From Bacillota bacterium (GTDB taxonomy: Bacteria > Bacillota > Clostridia > Christensenellales > UMGS416), in contig JAEZSC010000054.1 in NCBI GenBank assembly GCA_023422005.1, forward strand, positions 1 to 48,688: DNA of 48,688 bases, given 5' to 3'. Made by a program: the position numbers and the translations under genes. A model generated the notes under the pieces. The model saw only the letters and a list, made by a program, of their open reading frames with translations, ran no database searches and was not told the origin of the DNA. Position 1 is the stretch's first letter; every line of letters begins with the position of its first letter. Below, one piece after another: positions 14,178-23,129 of this stretch.

Positions 14178-15899
14178 TTACTTGCCAATACCGGTGCCGT
14201 AGGCAGCCACGTTGGCCTTGTACTTCTCGGTGTACTTGTCTTCCACAGCCTTCAGACCGTTGTCGTCGGCGAACTTCACGATGTTGTCATAGATCGCGGC
14301 AGCTTCCTCAGCGGTGGCGGCCATGATGACCTTGGGATACTCGGCGATCAGGTTGTCCTCAACCAGCTTGCGGTTGATGCCCTCGTCGGCCAGCGGGTCG
14401 ATGACGTCGGCGATACCGACGAACTCGTCAGACACCCACATGATGGGGGTGAACTTGTGGGCCTGCTGCCAGATGACCCAGTCCTGCTTCTCGGCGGGGA
14501 GCAGGTCGTTGACAGCGAACTTGGTGCTGTCCACGTTGTCGGAATGACCGGGCATGGACCAGAACCAGGCGCCCAGGGCGTCCTTCTCTTCGGGGGTCTG
14601 CTCGGACTCCGCCTTCTTCAGCAGCGGCAGGCCGTCGGCATTCAGCTCGTCCCAGTTGAAGCCCTTGGGGCCGTACATCATGATGATGGAGCCTTCCTTG
14701 GTCAGGAAGTCGGTCCACAGGGTGAAGATGCGCTCAGGCTGCTTAGCCTTGGTCGTGATGTTGGTGACGTTCCAGCCGATGGTCTCCTTGTGGTCCGCAT
14801 AGACCTTGGTCACGCCGGCGGCCGGGGGATACAGAGGATCGGTCAGCTCGATGCTGCCGCCGGGGAAGCTTTCCCGCACGATCTGGCGGAAGTGGTTGAC
14901 GGAATCCTGGGAATGATCATAGAACATCAGAGCGATGCGGCCGGAGACCAGCTTCTCTTTGATCTGATCGGCGCTGTCGGTGAACTGGGAGGCGCTGATG
15001 AGGCCCTCTCTCCACCACTTGTTGACTTCCATGGTGGCCTGCTTGAAGACCGGATCGCGCAGGGCCAGCTGATAGCGGTCGCCCTGAGGGGAGTACCAGC
15101 CGGACAGCACGCCGCCGAAGGAGCGGTAGAAGCCGCGACCCAGGTTATAGCCGTCAGGAGAACGGTCGATCATCATGGGGATGATGTCCAGGCCTTCCCT
15201 GTTCTTGCCAAGTTCCTTGGCCTTTTTGGCGTAATTGTACAGGTCATCCAGGGTCTTCAGCTCGGGCTTGCCAGCATCTTCCCAAATGCGCGTGTCATAC
15301 AGCCACGCATCGTTGCCGCCGGTGGGGCCTTTGCGCGGCCAGTTGGGGATGCTGTACAGATGGCGCTGGCCATCTTCGCCTACCAGCTTGAGCTGATCGA
15401 TGGTGGTGGCCAGCAGGTTGTCTTCCAGGTTCTTGTTCTTCTCCATGAAGGGCTCCAGCGGGAGCAGCTTGCCCAGCTTGGCCAGGTTCTGGTTGTCCAC
15501 GCCGCGGTCCATCATGATGGAATCCGGCAGCTCGTCAGCGGAGATCATGATGTTCAGCTTGGCAGCCGGGTCAGAGTCCGGCTTGGAGAAATCCACGGTG
15601 ATGTTGTACTTCTTCTGATAGTACTTGGAGACTTCATCCTTGCCCCACTCGTGGATCGTCCACCAGTCGTAGTTGAAATAGTGGGTGAAGGTGTAGGGCT
15701 CCAACGCGGGAGCGGAAGTGGGTTCGGTGGCGGCCGATTCCGTAGCAGCGGGTGTTTCCGCGGCAGCGGACGTTTCCGCGGCGGCGGGAGCGGACGCAGA
15801 GGGCGCGGGGGTGTTGGTGTTGCCTTGGCAACCGGCCAACAGTGCGCCTGCGAGCATCAGCACCGCAACCAGCAGAAAGGGAAGCGAGTGTTTCTTCAT
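14178..15899 (-). CDS. Extracellular solute-binding lipoprotein of an LplABC-type sugar ABC importer
   Basis: A protein of 573 aa. A lipoprotein signal (MKKHSLPFLLVAVL..., lipobox ALLAGCQ with Cys about 24) is followed by an Ala/Thr/Glu/Pro-rich linker (about 30-65) and a large substrate-binding domain starting EPYTFTHYFNYDWW. Length and opening resemble LplA/LipO-type receptors, family 1 extracellular solute-binding proteins for oligosaccharides. It is downstream of two permease genes of the same system; no ATPase gene is present, as is common for importers that use a shared MsmX-like ATPase. The sugar cannot be read from sequence. Confidence 0.88.
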   Translation of the reverse strand: MKKHSLPFLLVAVLMLAGALLAGCQGNTNTPAPSASAPAAAETSAAAETPAATESAATEPTSAPALEPYTFTHYFNYDWWTIHEWGKDEVSKYYQKKYNITVDFSKPDSDPAAKLNIMISADELPDSIMMDRGVDNQNLAKLGKLLPLEPFMEKNKNLEDNLLATTIDQLKLVGEDGQRHLYSIPNWPRKGPTGGNDAWLYDTRIWEDAGKPELKTLDDLYNYAKKAKELGKNREGLDIIPMMIDRSPDGYNLGRGFYRSFGGVLSGWYSPQGDRYQLALRDPVFKQATMEVNKWWREGLISASQFTDSADQIKEKLVSGRIALMFYDHSQDSVNHFRQIVRESFPGGSIELTDPLYPPAAGVTKVYADHKETIGWNVTNITTKAKQPERIFTLWTDFLTKEGSIIMMYGPKGFNWDELNADGLPLLKKAESEQTPEEKDALGAWFWSMPGHSDNVDSTKFAVNDLLPAEKQDWVIWQQAHKFTPIMWVSDEFVGIADVIDPLADEGINRKLVEDNLIAEYPKVIMAATAEEAAAIYDNIVKFADDNGLKAVEDKYTEKYKANVAAYGTGIGK

Positions 15900-15976
15900 G
15901 AGGCACCTCCATACATATTTTGATAACGGTCGGGCTTGCGCCCGCCGGGTTATCCGTCAGAGAATCCAGGCCGCGG

Positions 15977-16891
15977 TCAGCCCTTCAGCGAGCCTACCAT
16001 GATGCCCTTGATGAAATAGCGCTGCAAGAACGGATACGCCATGACGATGGGCAGTATCGTCACGATCATCGTGGCCATGGTAATGGAGCGCACGTTGACC
16101 TTGGCGGCTTTGTTGACATTGGTGGCATCCACCGTGACGCCGGTGCTGGAAGCCAATGCTGCCAACTGCTCGGCATATCGCGCTTCCGATATGATGCTCA
16201 GCAGGACGTTCTGCATGGGCTTGAGCTCCTGCTTGGTGATGAAGATGGACGCATCAAACCAGGAGTTCCATTGGCCTACGCCCACGAACAGGGCGATGGT
16301 TGCCACGATAGGCGTGGAGACAGGGAAGATGATTCTGAAAAACACCGTCCACATGTTGGCGCCGTCGATGCGGGCCGACTCCTCCATAGCCAGAGGAATA
16401 CCCTGGAAATAGGTCTTCATCAGGATCATGTTGAAAATGCCGATTATGCCGGGGACCCAATACACCTGGAACGAGTTGGTCATGCCCAGCCATTTGATCA
16501 GGAAGTAATACGGCATCAAGCCGCCGCCGAAATACATCGGGATCAGGCAGATCATCGTATAGAACTTGCGACCCTTGAGCGAGGGATGGGCCATGCCGAA
16601 GGCCAGCAGCGCCGTGCAGAACAGCGAGGTCACCGTGCCGACCAAGGTGCGCATAATCGTGATAAAATACGCGTTATAAATCTTCGGGTTCTTGAAGATC
16701 AACTCATAGTTGCGGATGGAGAATATGCGCGGATAAATCGTGATACCGCCCTTGGTCGTGTCGTCGGCATCGTTGAGGGAAATGGCCAACGAATTAAGGA
16801 ACGGGTACAGCGTGACCACGATCATGATAACCAGAACGATATAGAGAATTGTATTGAACACCACATCGCCGGCTGAAGCTTTTCTTTTCAT
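15977..16891 (-). CDS. Carbohydrate ABC transporter permease (LplC/YtcP-like)
   Basis: A protein of 304 aa from the ATG at 16889-16891; a longer upstream frame overlaps the other permease and was not used. It has six membrane segments and the permease EAA-type motif AMEESARIDGANMWTVFFR, the contact site for the ATPase. The end QRYFIKGIMVGSLKG is typical of LplC-like permeases. It lies 20 bp after its partner permease and 77 bp before the solute-binding lipoprotein, so all three are one transport operon. Confidence 0.92.
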   Translation of the reverse strand: MKRKASAGDVVFNTILYIVLVIMIVVTLYPFLNSLAISLNDADDTTKGGITIYPRIFSIRNYELIFKNPKIYNAYFITIMRTLVGTVTSLFCTALLAFGMAHPSLKGRKFYTMICLIPMYFGGGLMPYYFLIKWLGMTNSFQVYWVPGIIGIFNMILMKTYFQGIPLAMEESARIDGANMWTVFFRIIFPVSTPIVATIALFVGVGQWNSWFDASIFITKQELKPMQNVLLSIISEARYAEQLAALASSTGVTVDATNVNKAAKVNVRSITMATMIVTILPIVMAYPFLQRYFIKGIMVGSLKG

Positions 16892-16911
16892 CGTTTCTTT
16901 CCTCCCCTGAC

Positions 16912-17880
16912 CTAGAACAGTGCCGTCTCGCCGGCTTTTTCCGACAACCAGTTGGCGCCCAGCAGCAGCGCGAAGTTGATGACTGCCTTGAACAGGCCGG
17001 CCGCCGCCGCATAGGAGAAGCGAGCCTGTCCAATGCCCATGCGATACACATAGGTATCGATGACATCCGCGAAGGAACGCAGCTTGGCGTTGCCCATCTG
17101 GTTGGTCAGTGTCATGATCTGGTCGAAGTTGGCGTTGAGCAGGTTGCCCACGGTCATGATGAGCAGCAGCAGGATGGTGGGGCGAATGGTGGCCACGGTG
17201 ATGTGCCACATCTTGGCATAGCGACCGGCGCCGTCGATTTCCGCCGCTTCATAAAGCTCAGAGTCGATGGCGGTGATGGCGGCTATGTAAATGATCGCGT
17301 TCCAGCCAAGCTCTTTCCACAAATCGGTAAACACCGCGATTGGCCAAAAATATTCTCCCTTTCCGAAGAACATGATCGGCTCCTTGATCAGACCCAGAGA
17401 CTTGAGCATGTTGTTGACGGCGCCGTTGTCGGCGGAAAGGAAGTCAAACATCAGCGTGGCGCCGACAACCCACGAAATGAAGTGCGGCAAGTAGCTGATG
17501 GTCTGCACAGTTTTCTTAAAAGGAATATGAGTGATTTCGTTGAGGGCAATGGCCAATACAATCGGGAGCGGGAAGCAGATGAGCAGCTTCAGACCGCTGA
17601 TGGCCACCGTGTTGCGCAGCACTGTCGTAAAGTTGGGATCCTTGAAAAGGTATTGAAACTGCTTGAAGCCTTCCCATTTGCTGAACCCTGGGAAGTCGCC
17701 CATCCTGAATTCCTGGAAAGCCATCATAATGCCATACATGGGAACATACGAGAACAGTAGAATAAACAGCAGTGCAGGCACGACCATCAACTGCAAATCC
17801 CACTGCTTGCCGAATTCCCTCATGAACGACTCTTTCTTAGGTTTGCGTGGTACCCCACTTGAAGACTTGACCCCTACCAT
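16912..17880 (-). CDS. Sugar ABC transporter permease (LplB/YteP-like)
   Basis: A protein of 322 aa with six membrane segments. VPALLFILLFSYVPMYGIMMAF and PFKKTVQTISYLPHFISW are typical LplB-like stretches, and LYEAAEIDGAGRYAKMWHI is the EAA motif for the ATPase. The ATG at 17878-17880 has GGGGAGG upstream. First gene of the importer operon (permease, permease, lipoprotein). A consensus promoter lies about 200 bp upstream, which leaves a long leader. Confidence 0.92.
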   Translation of the reverse strand: MVGVKSSSGVPRKPKKESFMREFGKQWDLQLMVVPALLFILLFSYVPMYGIMMAFQEFRMGDFPGFSKWEGFKQFQYLFKDPNFTTVLRNTVAISGLKLLICFPLPIVLAIALNEITHIPFKKTVQTISYLPHFISWVVGATLMFDFLSADNGAVNNMLKSLGLIKEPIMFFGKGEYFWPIAVFTDLWKELGWNAIIYIAAITAIDSELYEAAEIDGAGRYAKMWHITVATIRPTILLLLIMTVGNLLNANFDQIMTLTNQMGNAKLRSFADVIDTYVYRMGIGQARFSYAAAAGLFKAVINFALLLGANWLSEKAGETALF

Positions 17881-18346
17881 TCCATTGATTCCTCCCCGTC
17901 ATTTATCATGCAAAGGCGGTTACACTGCAAACTTTACCTTGATCTTATGATCTCACGCCCTTCGCATACCCTTGTGCAGATTATCCTAAGTGCTTTCTGT
18001 TCTCTCCACAGCCAATCCTTGTATTAATCGCATAACAATAAGTATGTTCTATTCATGCATTATACCCATGCCGGCATATTATATGAGGTACGTTTGCGGA
18101 TGTCAACCACTTTCTTGTGTTTTATCCCTTTTTTTAAGGTACCGTTTCCATAAAAATCCGAAAAAAATCGCCACCGCACGGGTATGAATCTTCACAGACT
18201 TTCCGAAAAAAATTCAGCAGAATCAACAAATGCAATGGCTAGGCTCATTGTACCTCACATTTCATATTTGTCAATACCATTCTATTGGTCTGGAATATTT
18301 ACATTCCAAAAAGTGGAATAAGGCGGTATTTGAATGCGTATATTCG
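17881..18346. other. Intergenic region with long leader of the sugar-importer operon
   Basis: Contains the promoter at 18078-18106 and a leader of about 190 nt before the permease start at 17880. I saw no known riboswitch pattern in the leader. Upstream of the promoter, about 18291-18320, are short inverted repeats built from GGAAT/ATTCC, which may be a regulator site or chance. No gene is supported here. Confidence 0.5.
18078..18106 (-). promoter_or_regulatory. Full-consensus promoter of the sugar-importer operon
   Basis: On the minus strand: TTGACA (18101-18106), 17-nt spacer, TATAAT (18078-18083). Both boxes match the housekeeping consensus exactly. The start would fall near 18070, giving a leader of about 190 nt. 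Confidence 0.85.
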
Positions 18347-18958
18347 TCAAAACCCGTGTAAATCCGCCTGTTCCAGGAATCGAGGAACTTCCCGCTCGGC
18401 ATCGCTGTTGATCACGACGACCTCACGCCCACAGGCTCGGGCATGGTCGACGACATAGCCGGCTGTGGAAGTGACAAAACTGGTGCCGACGACCAGAAGC
18501 ACGCCTTGTCCGCCGACCTTGTCCAGCGCTGTGGAAAGCAGCGGTATGGAATCGCCATATAATACCACATCATGTTCAAGCAATCCGTCACATCCCGGGC
18601 AGCGGCACCCGCGGCGCGCCTGCTCAAAGGGATATGTCTCGCGGCATCCGCCGCACCGCAGCGTTTCCATACTGCCGTGAATCTCGATCAAGTCCCGTGT
18701 GCCGGCACGGCGGTGCAGGCCGTCGATGTTCATCGTGATGACCGGCACGTCGAAGCGCGCCAGCGCCAGGTGCGCGGCATTGGGCTGCGCGCGCAGGCAG
18801 GCTTCCCGCAGCGTCAGCAGCGTTTCATACACCGCCATGGGATCGCGCTGGAACAGTGGCCGGCTCAGTCTGCGCCGAAAATCTTCTCCCAACTCCTCAA
18901 AGGTCGGTATGCCCGATGGCCGGGAAATCCCCGCGCCGGTGAATGCCACGATATTCAT
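18347..18958 (-). CDS. Sir2-family (sirtuin) NAD-dependent deacylase, short divergent form
   Basis: A protein of 203 aa. The N-terminal NAD site is MNIVAFTGAGISRPSGIPTF. The core motif reads TMNIDGLHRRAG where most sirtuins have TQNID, so the conserved Gln is Met. The catalytic His is in EIHGS (about residue 94). Two Cys pairs for zinc are visible (CGGC and CRCPGC). GTSFVTSTAGYVVD and VVVINSD fit the C-terminal nucleotide-binding part. It is shorter than typical sirtuins (about 240 aa) and lacks the usual Arg after PTF. It stands alone between the importer operon and tRNA-Arg. Family is sure; activity toward acetyl-lysine is not. Confidence 0.85.
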   Translation of the reverse strand: MNIVAFTGAGISRPSGIPTFEELGEDFRRRLSRPLFQRDPMAVYETLLTLREACLRAQPNAAHLALARFDVPVITMNIDGLHRRAGTRDLIEIHGSMETLRCGGCRETYPFEQARRGCRCPGCDGLLEHDVVLYGDSIPLLSTALDKVGGQGVLLVVGTSFVTSTAGYVVDHARACGREVVVINSDAEREVPRFLEQADLHGF

Positions 18959-19066
18959 GCAGACTGCACCTCTCTTGTGCCAGCGTAGGTCCTGGTGCGA
19001 GACTTGTCAAGCGCCACTGTGGTTTCGCCTCTTTCCGCCGACAATCTTGCAAGTTCGGAAAAAGAC

Positions 19067-19095
19067 TTGACTTCGAGGCGGCGGCGTTGTAAAAT
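19067..19095 (+). promoter_or_regulatory. Promoter of tRNA-Arg
   Basis: TTGACT (19067-19072), a 17-nt spacer and TAAAAT (19090-19095), ending 18 bp before the mature tRNA 5' end. Near-consensus and well spaced. Confidence 0.8.
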
Positions 19096-19113
19096 ACTCC
19101 AGCAATCCAATAT

Positions 19114-19190
19114 GTGCCCGTAGCTCAGCTGGATAGAGTGCTTGACTACGAATCAAGAGGTCGGAGGTTCGAATCCTCTCGGGCACGCCA
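19114..19190 (+). tRNA. tRNA-Arg (anticodon ACG)
   Basis: A full cloverleaf of 77 nt with an encoded CCA (19188-19190). The acceptor stem pairs GTGCCCG with CGGGCAC, the anticodon arm is CTTGA-CTACGAA-TCAAG with ACG at 19148-19150, and the T-arm holds GGTTCGAATCC. ACG reads CGN arginine codons after wobble modification. tRNA-Arg genes are frequent integration sites; I saw no copy of its 3' end elsewhere in the window. Confidence 0.97.
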
Positions 19191-19226
19191 AAACAAAAGC
19201 TCCCTCGATTGAGGGGGCTTTTGTTT
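19191..19226 (+). terminator. Terminator of tRNA-Arg
   Basis: Immediately after the CCA: a 16-bp stem (19191-19206 with 19211-19226, one G-U-type pair) with the loop GATT. The right arm ends in TTTTGTTT, giving a U-rich end to the transcript. Confidence 0.82.
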
Positions 19227-19307
19227 TGGTATTGCTCCCAGAAAGAACCTGCGCTAAAGCCAGATAGAAAGAGCATGATCCGCGAAGCTTTTGCAGAGCA
19301 TGGTTAA

Positions 19308-19337
19308 CCTCCTGTTGCGGTTGTCCACAACAGGAGG
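19308..19337. repeat. Inverted repeat (CCTCCTGTTG/CAACAGGAGG) in a gene-free stretch
   Basis: A perfect 10-bp stem (19308-19317 with 19328-19337) with a 10-nt loop. It lies between the tRNA-Arg terminator and the end of the dehydrogenase gene at 19446. It could be a weak terminator, or a remnant of a mobile element. The rest of 19227-19445 shows nothing recognisable. Confidence 0.5.
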
Positions 19338-19445
19338 CACTTTGTACACAATGAGAATTTGTCGAGGTGCTGTTCAGTCTTCAATCCACTTGGTTTGATT
19401 ATCTATTTAGTGTGCCTTTGAAGCGCAGTAGGCACCCATCCATCT

Positions 19446-20492
19446 CTATCTTCTGATCTCTCCCGCCGAAGCATATATGGCATCCAGAACCTCGATTACC
19501 CGAATGCCTTCCTCCGGAGGCACCGGAACTTCGGTACCATCCAGCACCGCGTCAACGAAACGTTGCTGCGCGCTCTTGGACACAAAATCATATTGGCCTA
19601 CTTTGCTCGTTTCAACAAGGTTATCCTTCTTGCTAAAAAACTTCAGTTCCCCGTTGCGCCTGGACGCACCACCTTTGGTTCCATAAATGTCGGTGAAGAC
19701 AATGCTATCCTCTACGAAGGAACCATAGCTGACCTCCAACTGCATGGTTAATCCATTGGTGAACAGCATCTGTGAGACGGCCATGTCCTCGGCATCACAG
19801 CCGTACTTCTCCGGTTGGTAATCATCGGGATAAAACTTGCGGTACAGGCTGCTCATCGTATGAGACAGATCGGGGAAGCCAGCAATATACAACGAAAGAT
19901 CCAGCAAATGGGAGCCCAGATCGCGAAGTACTCCCCCGCCGTTGTCCTTTTCGTTGAAGAAATTATGATTATACTTTTTGCCGTTGGGTCGCAATGTTTC
20001 GTGGAGTGGCATAATCCCCAATGGGCGGCGCCAACCAATCCGTATCAGATAGATCTCGCCAAAAAAACCATCCTCCGCATAACGCTTCATCAGTTGGATG
20101 TTTTCTTCAAAACGTTGATTCTGGCTGATCATTAGCTTTTTCCCTGTGCTTTGGGCAACATCACGCATAAAACGCGCCTCGTTGGCGTTGATCGCCATGG
20201 GCTTTTCACACAAGACATGTTTGCCGGCCCTGAGGGCCGCGACAGTGGCCTCCGCGTGATTCCCTGTAGGAAGGCAGATGCTGACCGCGTCTAGTTGAGG
20301 ATCCGCCAACATATCATGGTAATTATGAAATGATTTTTCAGGCTTGTACAACTCTGCCGCATCGGCAAGCCATTCTGTGTCGCTGTCGCAAATCGCGTAT
20401 AGATTCGCGCGCGGATAAGCCTGGTACTGGCTGATGTGCGTCTGGCTGATTGTGCCGACCCCTATTATGCCAACGTTTAATCGTTCGTTCAA
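19446..20492 (-). CDS. Gfo/Idh/MocA-family sugar dehydrogenase
   Basis: A protein of 348 aa. The N-terminal Rossmann fold begins LNVGIIGVGTISQTHI (GxGxxxxxH), and the family signature CEKPMAINANEA is near residue 95. The second domain contains GGGVLRDLGSHLLDLSLYIAG, with the Asp/His pair expected near the active site. Members reduce or oxidise sugars, inositols or uronates with NAD(P). It is the last gene of the operon that starts with the uronate-isomerase-like protein, 14 bp after the isomerase gene. The substrate is unknown. Confidence 0.9.
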   Translation of the reverse strand: MNERLNVGIIGVGTISQTHISQYQAYPRANLYAICDSDTEWLADAAELYKPEKSFHNYHDMLADPQLDAVSICLPTGNHAEATVAALRAGKHVLCEKPMAINANEARFMRDVAQSTGKKLMISQNQRFEENIQLMKRYAEDGFFGEIYLIRIGWRRPLGIMPLHETLRPNGKKYNHNFFNEKDNGGGVLRDLGSHLLDLSLYIAGFPDLSHTMSSLYRKFYPDDYQPEKYGCDAEDMAVSQMLFTNGLTMQLEVSYGSFVEDSIVFTDIYGTKGGASRRNGELKFFSKKDNLVETSKVGQYDFVSKSAQQRFVDAVLDGTEVPVPPEEGIRVIEVLDAIYASAGEIRR

Positions 20493-20506
20493 AGTCTATT
20501 CCTCCA

Positions 20507-21250
20507 TCAATACCCCAGGTTGCGCAAATTGTTGCGGCTGACCCGAATACTCGTAAAGGCAGGATACACCCTTCTGTGGTCTTGTTCGACGATGCCGATC
20601 TCTACACCTTGGAGAATTGCCGCATCAATGGATTCCTTGATATTCACCATTCCCGTACCCACTTCCGTGGGGGTCTTTGAATCGTCCACGTCTTTAATAT
20701 GAATCATCTTCAACCGAGAGCCAAGCTTGCGGATATACGAAACATTGTCACAACCACTGGCATATGACCAGCCGATATCAAGTTCAAAGCCCAGATTTGA
20801 CGTGTGTTCAAAGAGGATATCGGCAATGCACTTTCCTTCATGGACCGTTGAGAACTCGTGGATGTGGTTGTGATAAAGCAACTGATACCCACGCTCGCCA
20901 AGCCTCGCCGCTATATCATCAAACTTCTTCGCGGTGGCTACCGTATTCTCATAGTTCGAGAAACCGATTCCTTGGAAAATGGGTATTACCAACGTGTCAA
21001 TCCCCATGACAGCGGCATAGTCCAGCGTATCCTCATACATATCACCCTCAAAATCAGGCAATAAGAAATGCCCGGAGACCGCCTTAATCCCGCGTTCATC
21101 CATCGCTCTGCGCAGCGCATTTCGGTCAATGCGGTCATACCGCGATATTTCCATGACATCGTAGCCTGCTGCCACGATTTCGTCCAATGCGCGCAGGGGA
21201 TTCTTTTCGTACTCCTCCTGAACACTATAGAATGAAATTCCGATCTTCAT
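20507..21250 (-). CDS. Sugar phosphate isomerase/epimerase (xylose-isomerase-like TIM barrel)
   Basis: A protein of 247 aa starting MKIGISFYSVQEEY. Metal-binding motifs of the AP-endonuclease-2/IolE-IolI fold are visible: LLYHNHIHEF (about 123-132), FELDIGW (about 154-160) and MIHIKDVDD (about 181-189), with a final Glu in GIVEQDH. This set of His, Asp and Glu is typical of the family. It sits between the class II aldolase and the Gfo/Idh gene, so it probably acts on a keto-sugar of the same pathway. Confidence 0.87.
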   Translation of the reverse strand: MKIGISFYSVQEEYEKNPLRALDEIVAAGYDVMEISRYDRIDRNALRRAMDERGIKAVSGHFLLPDFEGDMYEDTLDYAAVMGIDTLVIPIFQGIGFSNYENTVATAKKFDDIAARLGERGYQLLYHNHIHEFSTVHEGKCIADILFEHTSNLGFELDIGWSYASGCDNVSYIRKLGSRLKMIHIKDVDDSKTPTEVGTGMVNIKESIDAAILQGVEIGIVEQDHRRVYPAFTSIRVSRNNLRNLGY

Positions 21251-21274
21251 CTCGTGCTCTCCTTGATCAATCGT

Positions 21275-22129
21275 TTATTGGGACGGATACTTAAACATCG
21301 CGATCTTGCTGCAAACCAGATCATGGCCCTTTTGCCGCCCGGCCTCAAACAGCGAAGTAACATTGTACTTAAACCCCTCTGCGCTCTGCACATCGGAGTA
21401 TGCCTTGCCGTACGCAGCGATAAACTCCGTGCAGATGTTAATTTTGGATATGCCGCACAGGATGGCCTCTCGCACTTTATCCTCAGGCGTACCAGAACCG
21501 CCGTGCAGCACCAAGGGCCGGTCCACGACGGCAGCGATTTTTTTCAACCGGCTAATATTAATCTCCGGAGTGAATTTGTAAAAACCATGAGCTGTCCCGA
21601 TGGAAACAGCCAACAAGTCCACGTCTGTATCGCGAACGAACTGCGCAGCCTGCTCAGGCGATGTCTGCAGCTCATTCGCATCCTCCACGTTGATGTTACC
21701 CTCCGCACCGGCGAGGACTCCCAACTCCGCCTCGACAGAGACGCCGTGAGGGCGTGCAAGTTCAATGACACGTCGTGTGACCGCTACATTCTCGCTATAC
21801 TTTAAGTGGGATGCGTCAATCATTACGGAGGTAAAGCCGCACTCAATTGCCTGCCTGGCCTGTTCAAGGGTTTCCCCATGGTCCAGATGGAGCGCAACGG
21901 GGACGGCCGCCTTCTCTGCCGCCACTCGGGCAATCGCCGCAATGTTCTCATAGCCGCCGGCATAGTCTGTTTCCAGGGCGCCTGCTTGCAGAATGACCGG
22001 CACATCATACTTCTCTGCCGCACGCACAATAGCCTGTGCGGAATCCAAAGACCAGAACTCAAATGCTCCAACGGCATACCCACCATCGCGCGCTTCGGCC
22101 AACATTTTTTTAGTCGGTACCAATGGCAT
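21275..22129 (-). CDS. Class II (zinc) fructose-bisphosphate/ketose-bisphosphate aldolase family
   Basis: A protein of 284 aa from the ATG at 22127-22129, preceded by GAGGAG; longer frames lack this site. Metal and substrate sites are HLDHGETLEQ (about 81-90, with catalytic Asp and metal His), EAELGVLAG, GTAHGFYKF and VLHGGSGTPED. GISKINICTEF binds phosphate. These define the FBA class II/GatY-KbaY-IolJ family, which splits a phosphorylated ketose. It is 31 bp after the PfkB kinase gene, consistent with kinase then aldolase. Confidence 0.9.
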   Translation of the reverse strand: MPLVPTKKMLAEARDGGYAVGAFEFWSLDSAQAIVRAAEKYDVPVILQAGALETDYAGGYENIAAIARVAAEKAAVPVALHLDHGETLEQARQAIECGFTSVMIDASHLKYSENVAVTRRVIELARPHGVSVEAELGVLAGAEGNINVEDANELQTSPEQAAQFVRDTDVDLLAVSIGTAHGFYKFTPEINISRLKKIAAVVDRPLVLHGGSGTPEDKVREAILCGISKINICTEFIAAYGKAYSDVQSAEGFKYNVTSLFEAGRQKGHDLVCSKIAMFKYPSQ

Positions 22130-22160
22130 ATCAATCGCTCCTCTTTCGAAAATGCTATCC

Positions 22161-23111
22161 TTAATATGGATATTGTTTTTTCCCCTGCATAAACGCCAAC
22201 GCATCTTGAAACGTAGGGATGTTGGTGGTAGAGCCTAGCTTCCGAATGCAAAAATTCGCTATGGCATTTCCAAACACCGTGCAGCGTTTCAAGTCCCATC
22301 CATGGTGCATGCCGCACAGGAATCCGGCAGCAAATGCATCTCCCGCGCCAGTCGTGTCGATAACATCCTGGGCGTCACAGGGGAATGCCGCCACAACGTG
22401 CTCCGCCTTGAAGTCGGTGATAAAGCAACCTTTTTCTGCGAGCTTTACACCAAATGTACCGACCCCGTATGCGGACATGAATCGGGCCATACGGGACAAC
22501 TCCCGCTCCCCGGTGATCGAAACAGCTTCCTCGTAGCTGGGGAAGAACACATCGGTATAGGGCAGCGCCCCCTCAATCTTGGCAAGCCACTTGTCTTCGG
22601 AGTCCGCTGTAGCATCCATCACCGTTTTTACTCCCAGGCGGCGTGCCCGGCGAAACAATTCGGTCAGCCCCGTGCCATCCATCCCATGAAGCGCCATCGC
22701 ACTGCCGACATACAGAATCTTCGTTTCACCAAGAAATGAATCCGGAATCATATCCTCGATCAGTTCGCCGTTGCATTTGCCCGAGTATAGGAAATGCCGC
22801 TCGCCGGAGCCTTCGCATAATACGATCGAGGTCGAAGTGGCATTGCGCACGGATCGCCTGACGAGCGATGTATCGATTTCGTGGGCCCGGGCTTCGTCCA
22901 CCAGAAATGACCCCGCCGGATCATTTCCTACAACCCCGCACATGCCGGTGGGAACACCCAGCTTGGATAGGCTGATCGCCGCGTTAAACGCGTCCCCACC
23001 GGTGCTGAAGGTAATGCTGTCGGCCGCGATGGTGTCCCGCTCCAGGATCATTCGATCCACAGGGCGGACAATAATATCGGCCACCATCAGCCCAACGCAC
23101 AGGATATCCAT
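22161..23111 (-). CDS. PfkB-family carbohydrate kinase
   Basis: A protein of 316 aa. The N-terminal motif TFSTGGDAFNAAISLSKLG (about 35-53) is the first PfkB signature, and DTTGAGDAFAAGFLCG (about 253-268) is the second, with the catalytic Asp and anion hole. Length and layout are normal. It phosphorylates a sugar or ketose made by upstream enzymes of the operon; the aldolase gene follows 31 bp later. The sugar is not determinable from sequence. Confidence 0.92.
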   Translation of the reverse strand: MDILCVGLMVADIIVRPVDRMILERDTIAADSITFSTGGDAFNAAISLSKLGVPTGMCGVVGNDPAGSFLVDEARAHEIDTSLVRRSVRNATSTSIVLCEGSGERHFLYSGKCNGELIEDMIPDSFLGETKILYVGSAMALHGMDGTGLTELFRRARRLGVKTVMDATADSEDKWLAKIEGALPYTDVFFPSYEEAVSITGERELSRMARFMSAYGVGTFGVKLAEKGCFITDFKAEHVVAAFPCDAQDVIDTTGAGDAFAAGFLCGMHHGWDLKRCTVFGNAIANFCIRKLGSTTNIPTFQDALAFMQGKKQYPY

Positions 23112-23129
23112 TGTCTCCTCCCCCCGGCG

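Noticed and set aside
14160..15923. Long plus-strand open frame opposite the first solute-binding protein
   Set aside because: Shadow frame of a GC-rich gene; the minus-strand frame has signal peptide and family motifs.
19007..19276. Minus-strand frame over tRNA-Arg with a PERIRTSDLLIRSQALYPAELRAH-like peptide
   Set aside because: It is the well-known false protein read from the antisense strand of a tRNA gene.
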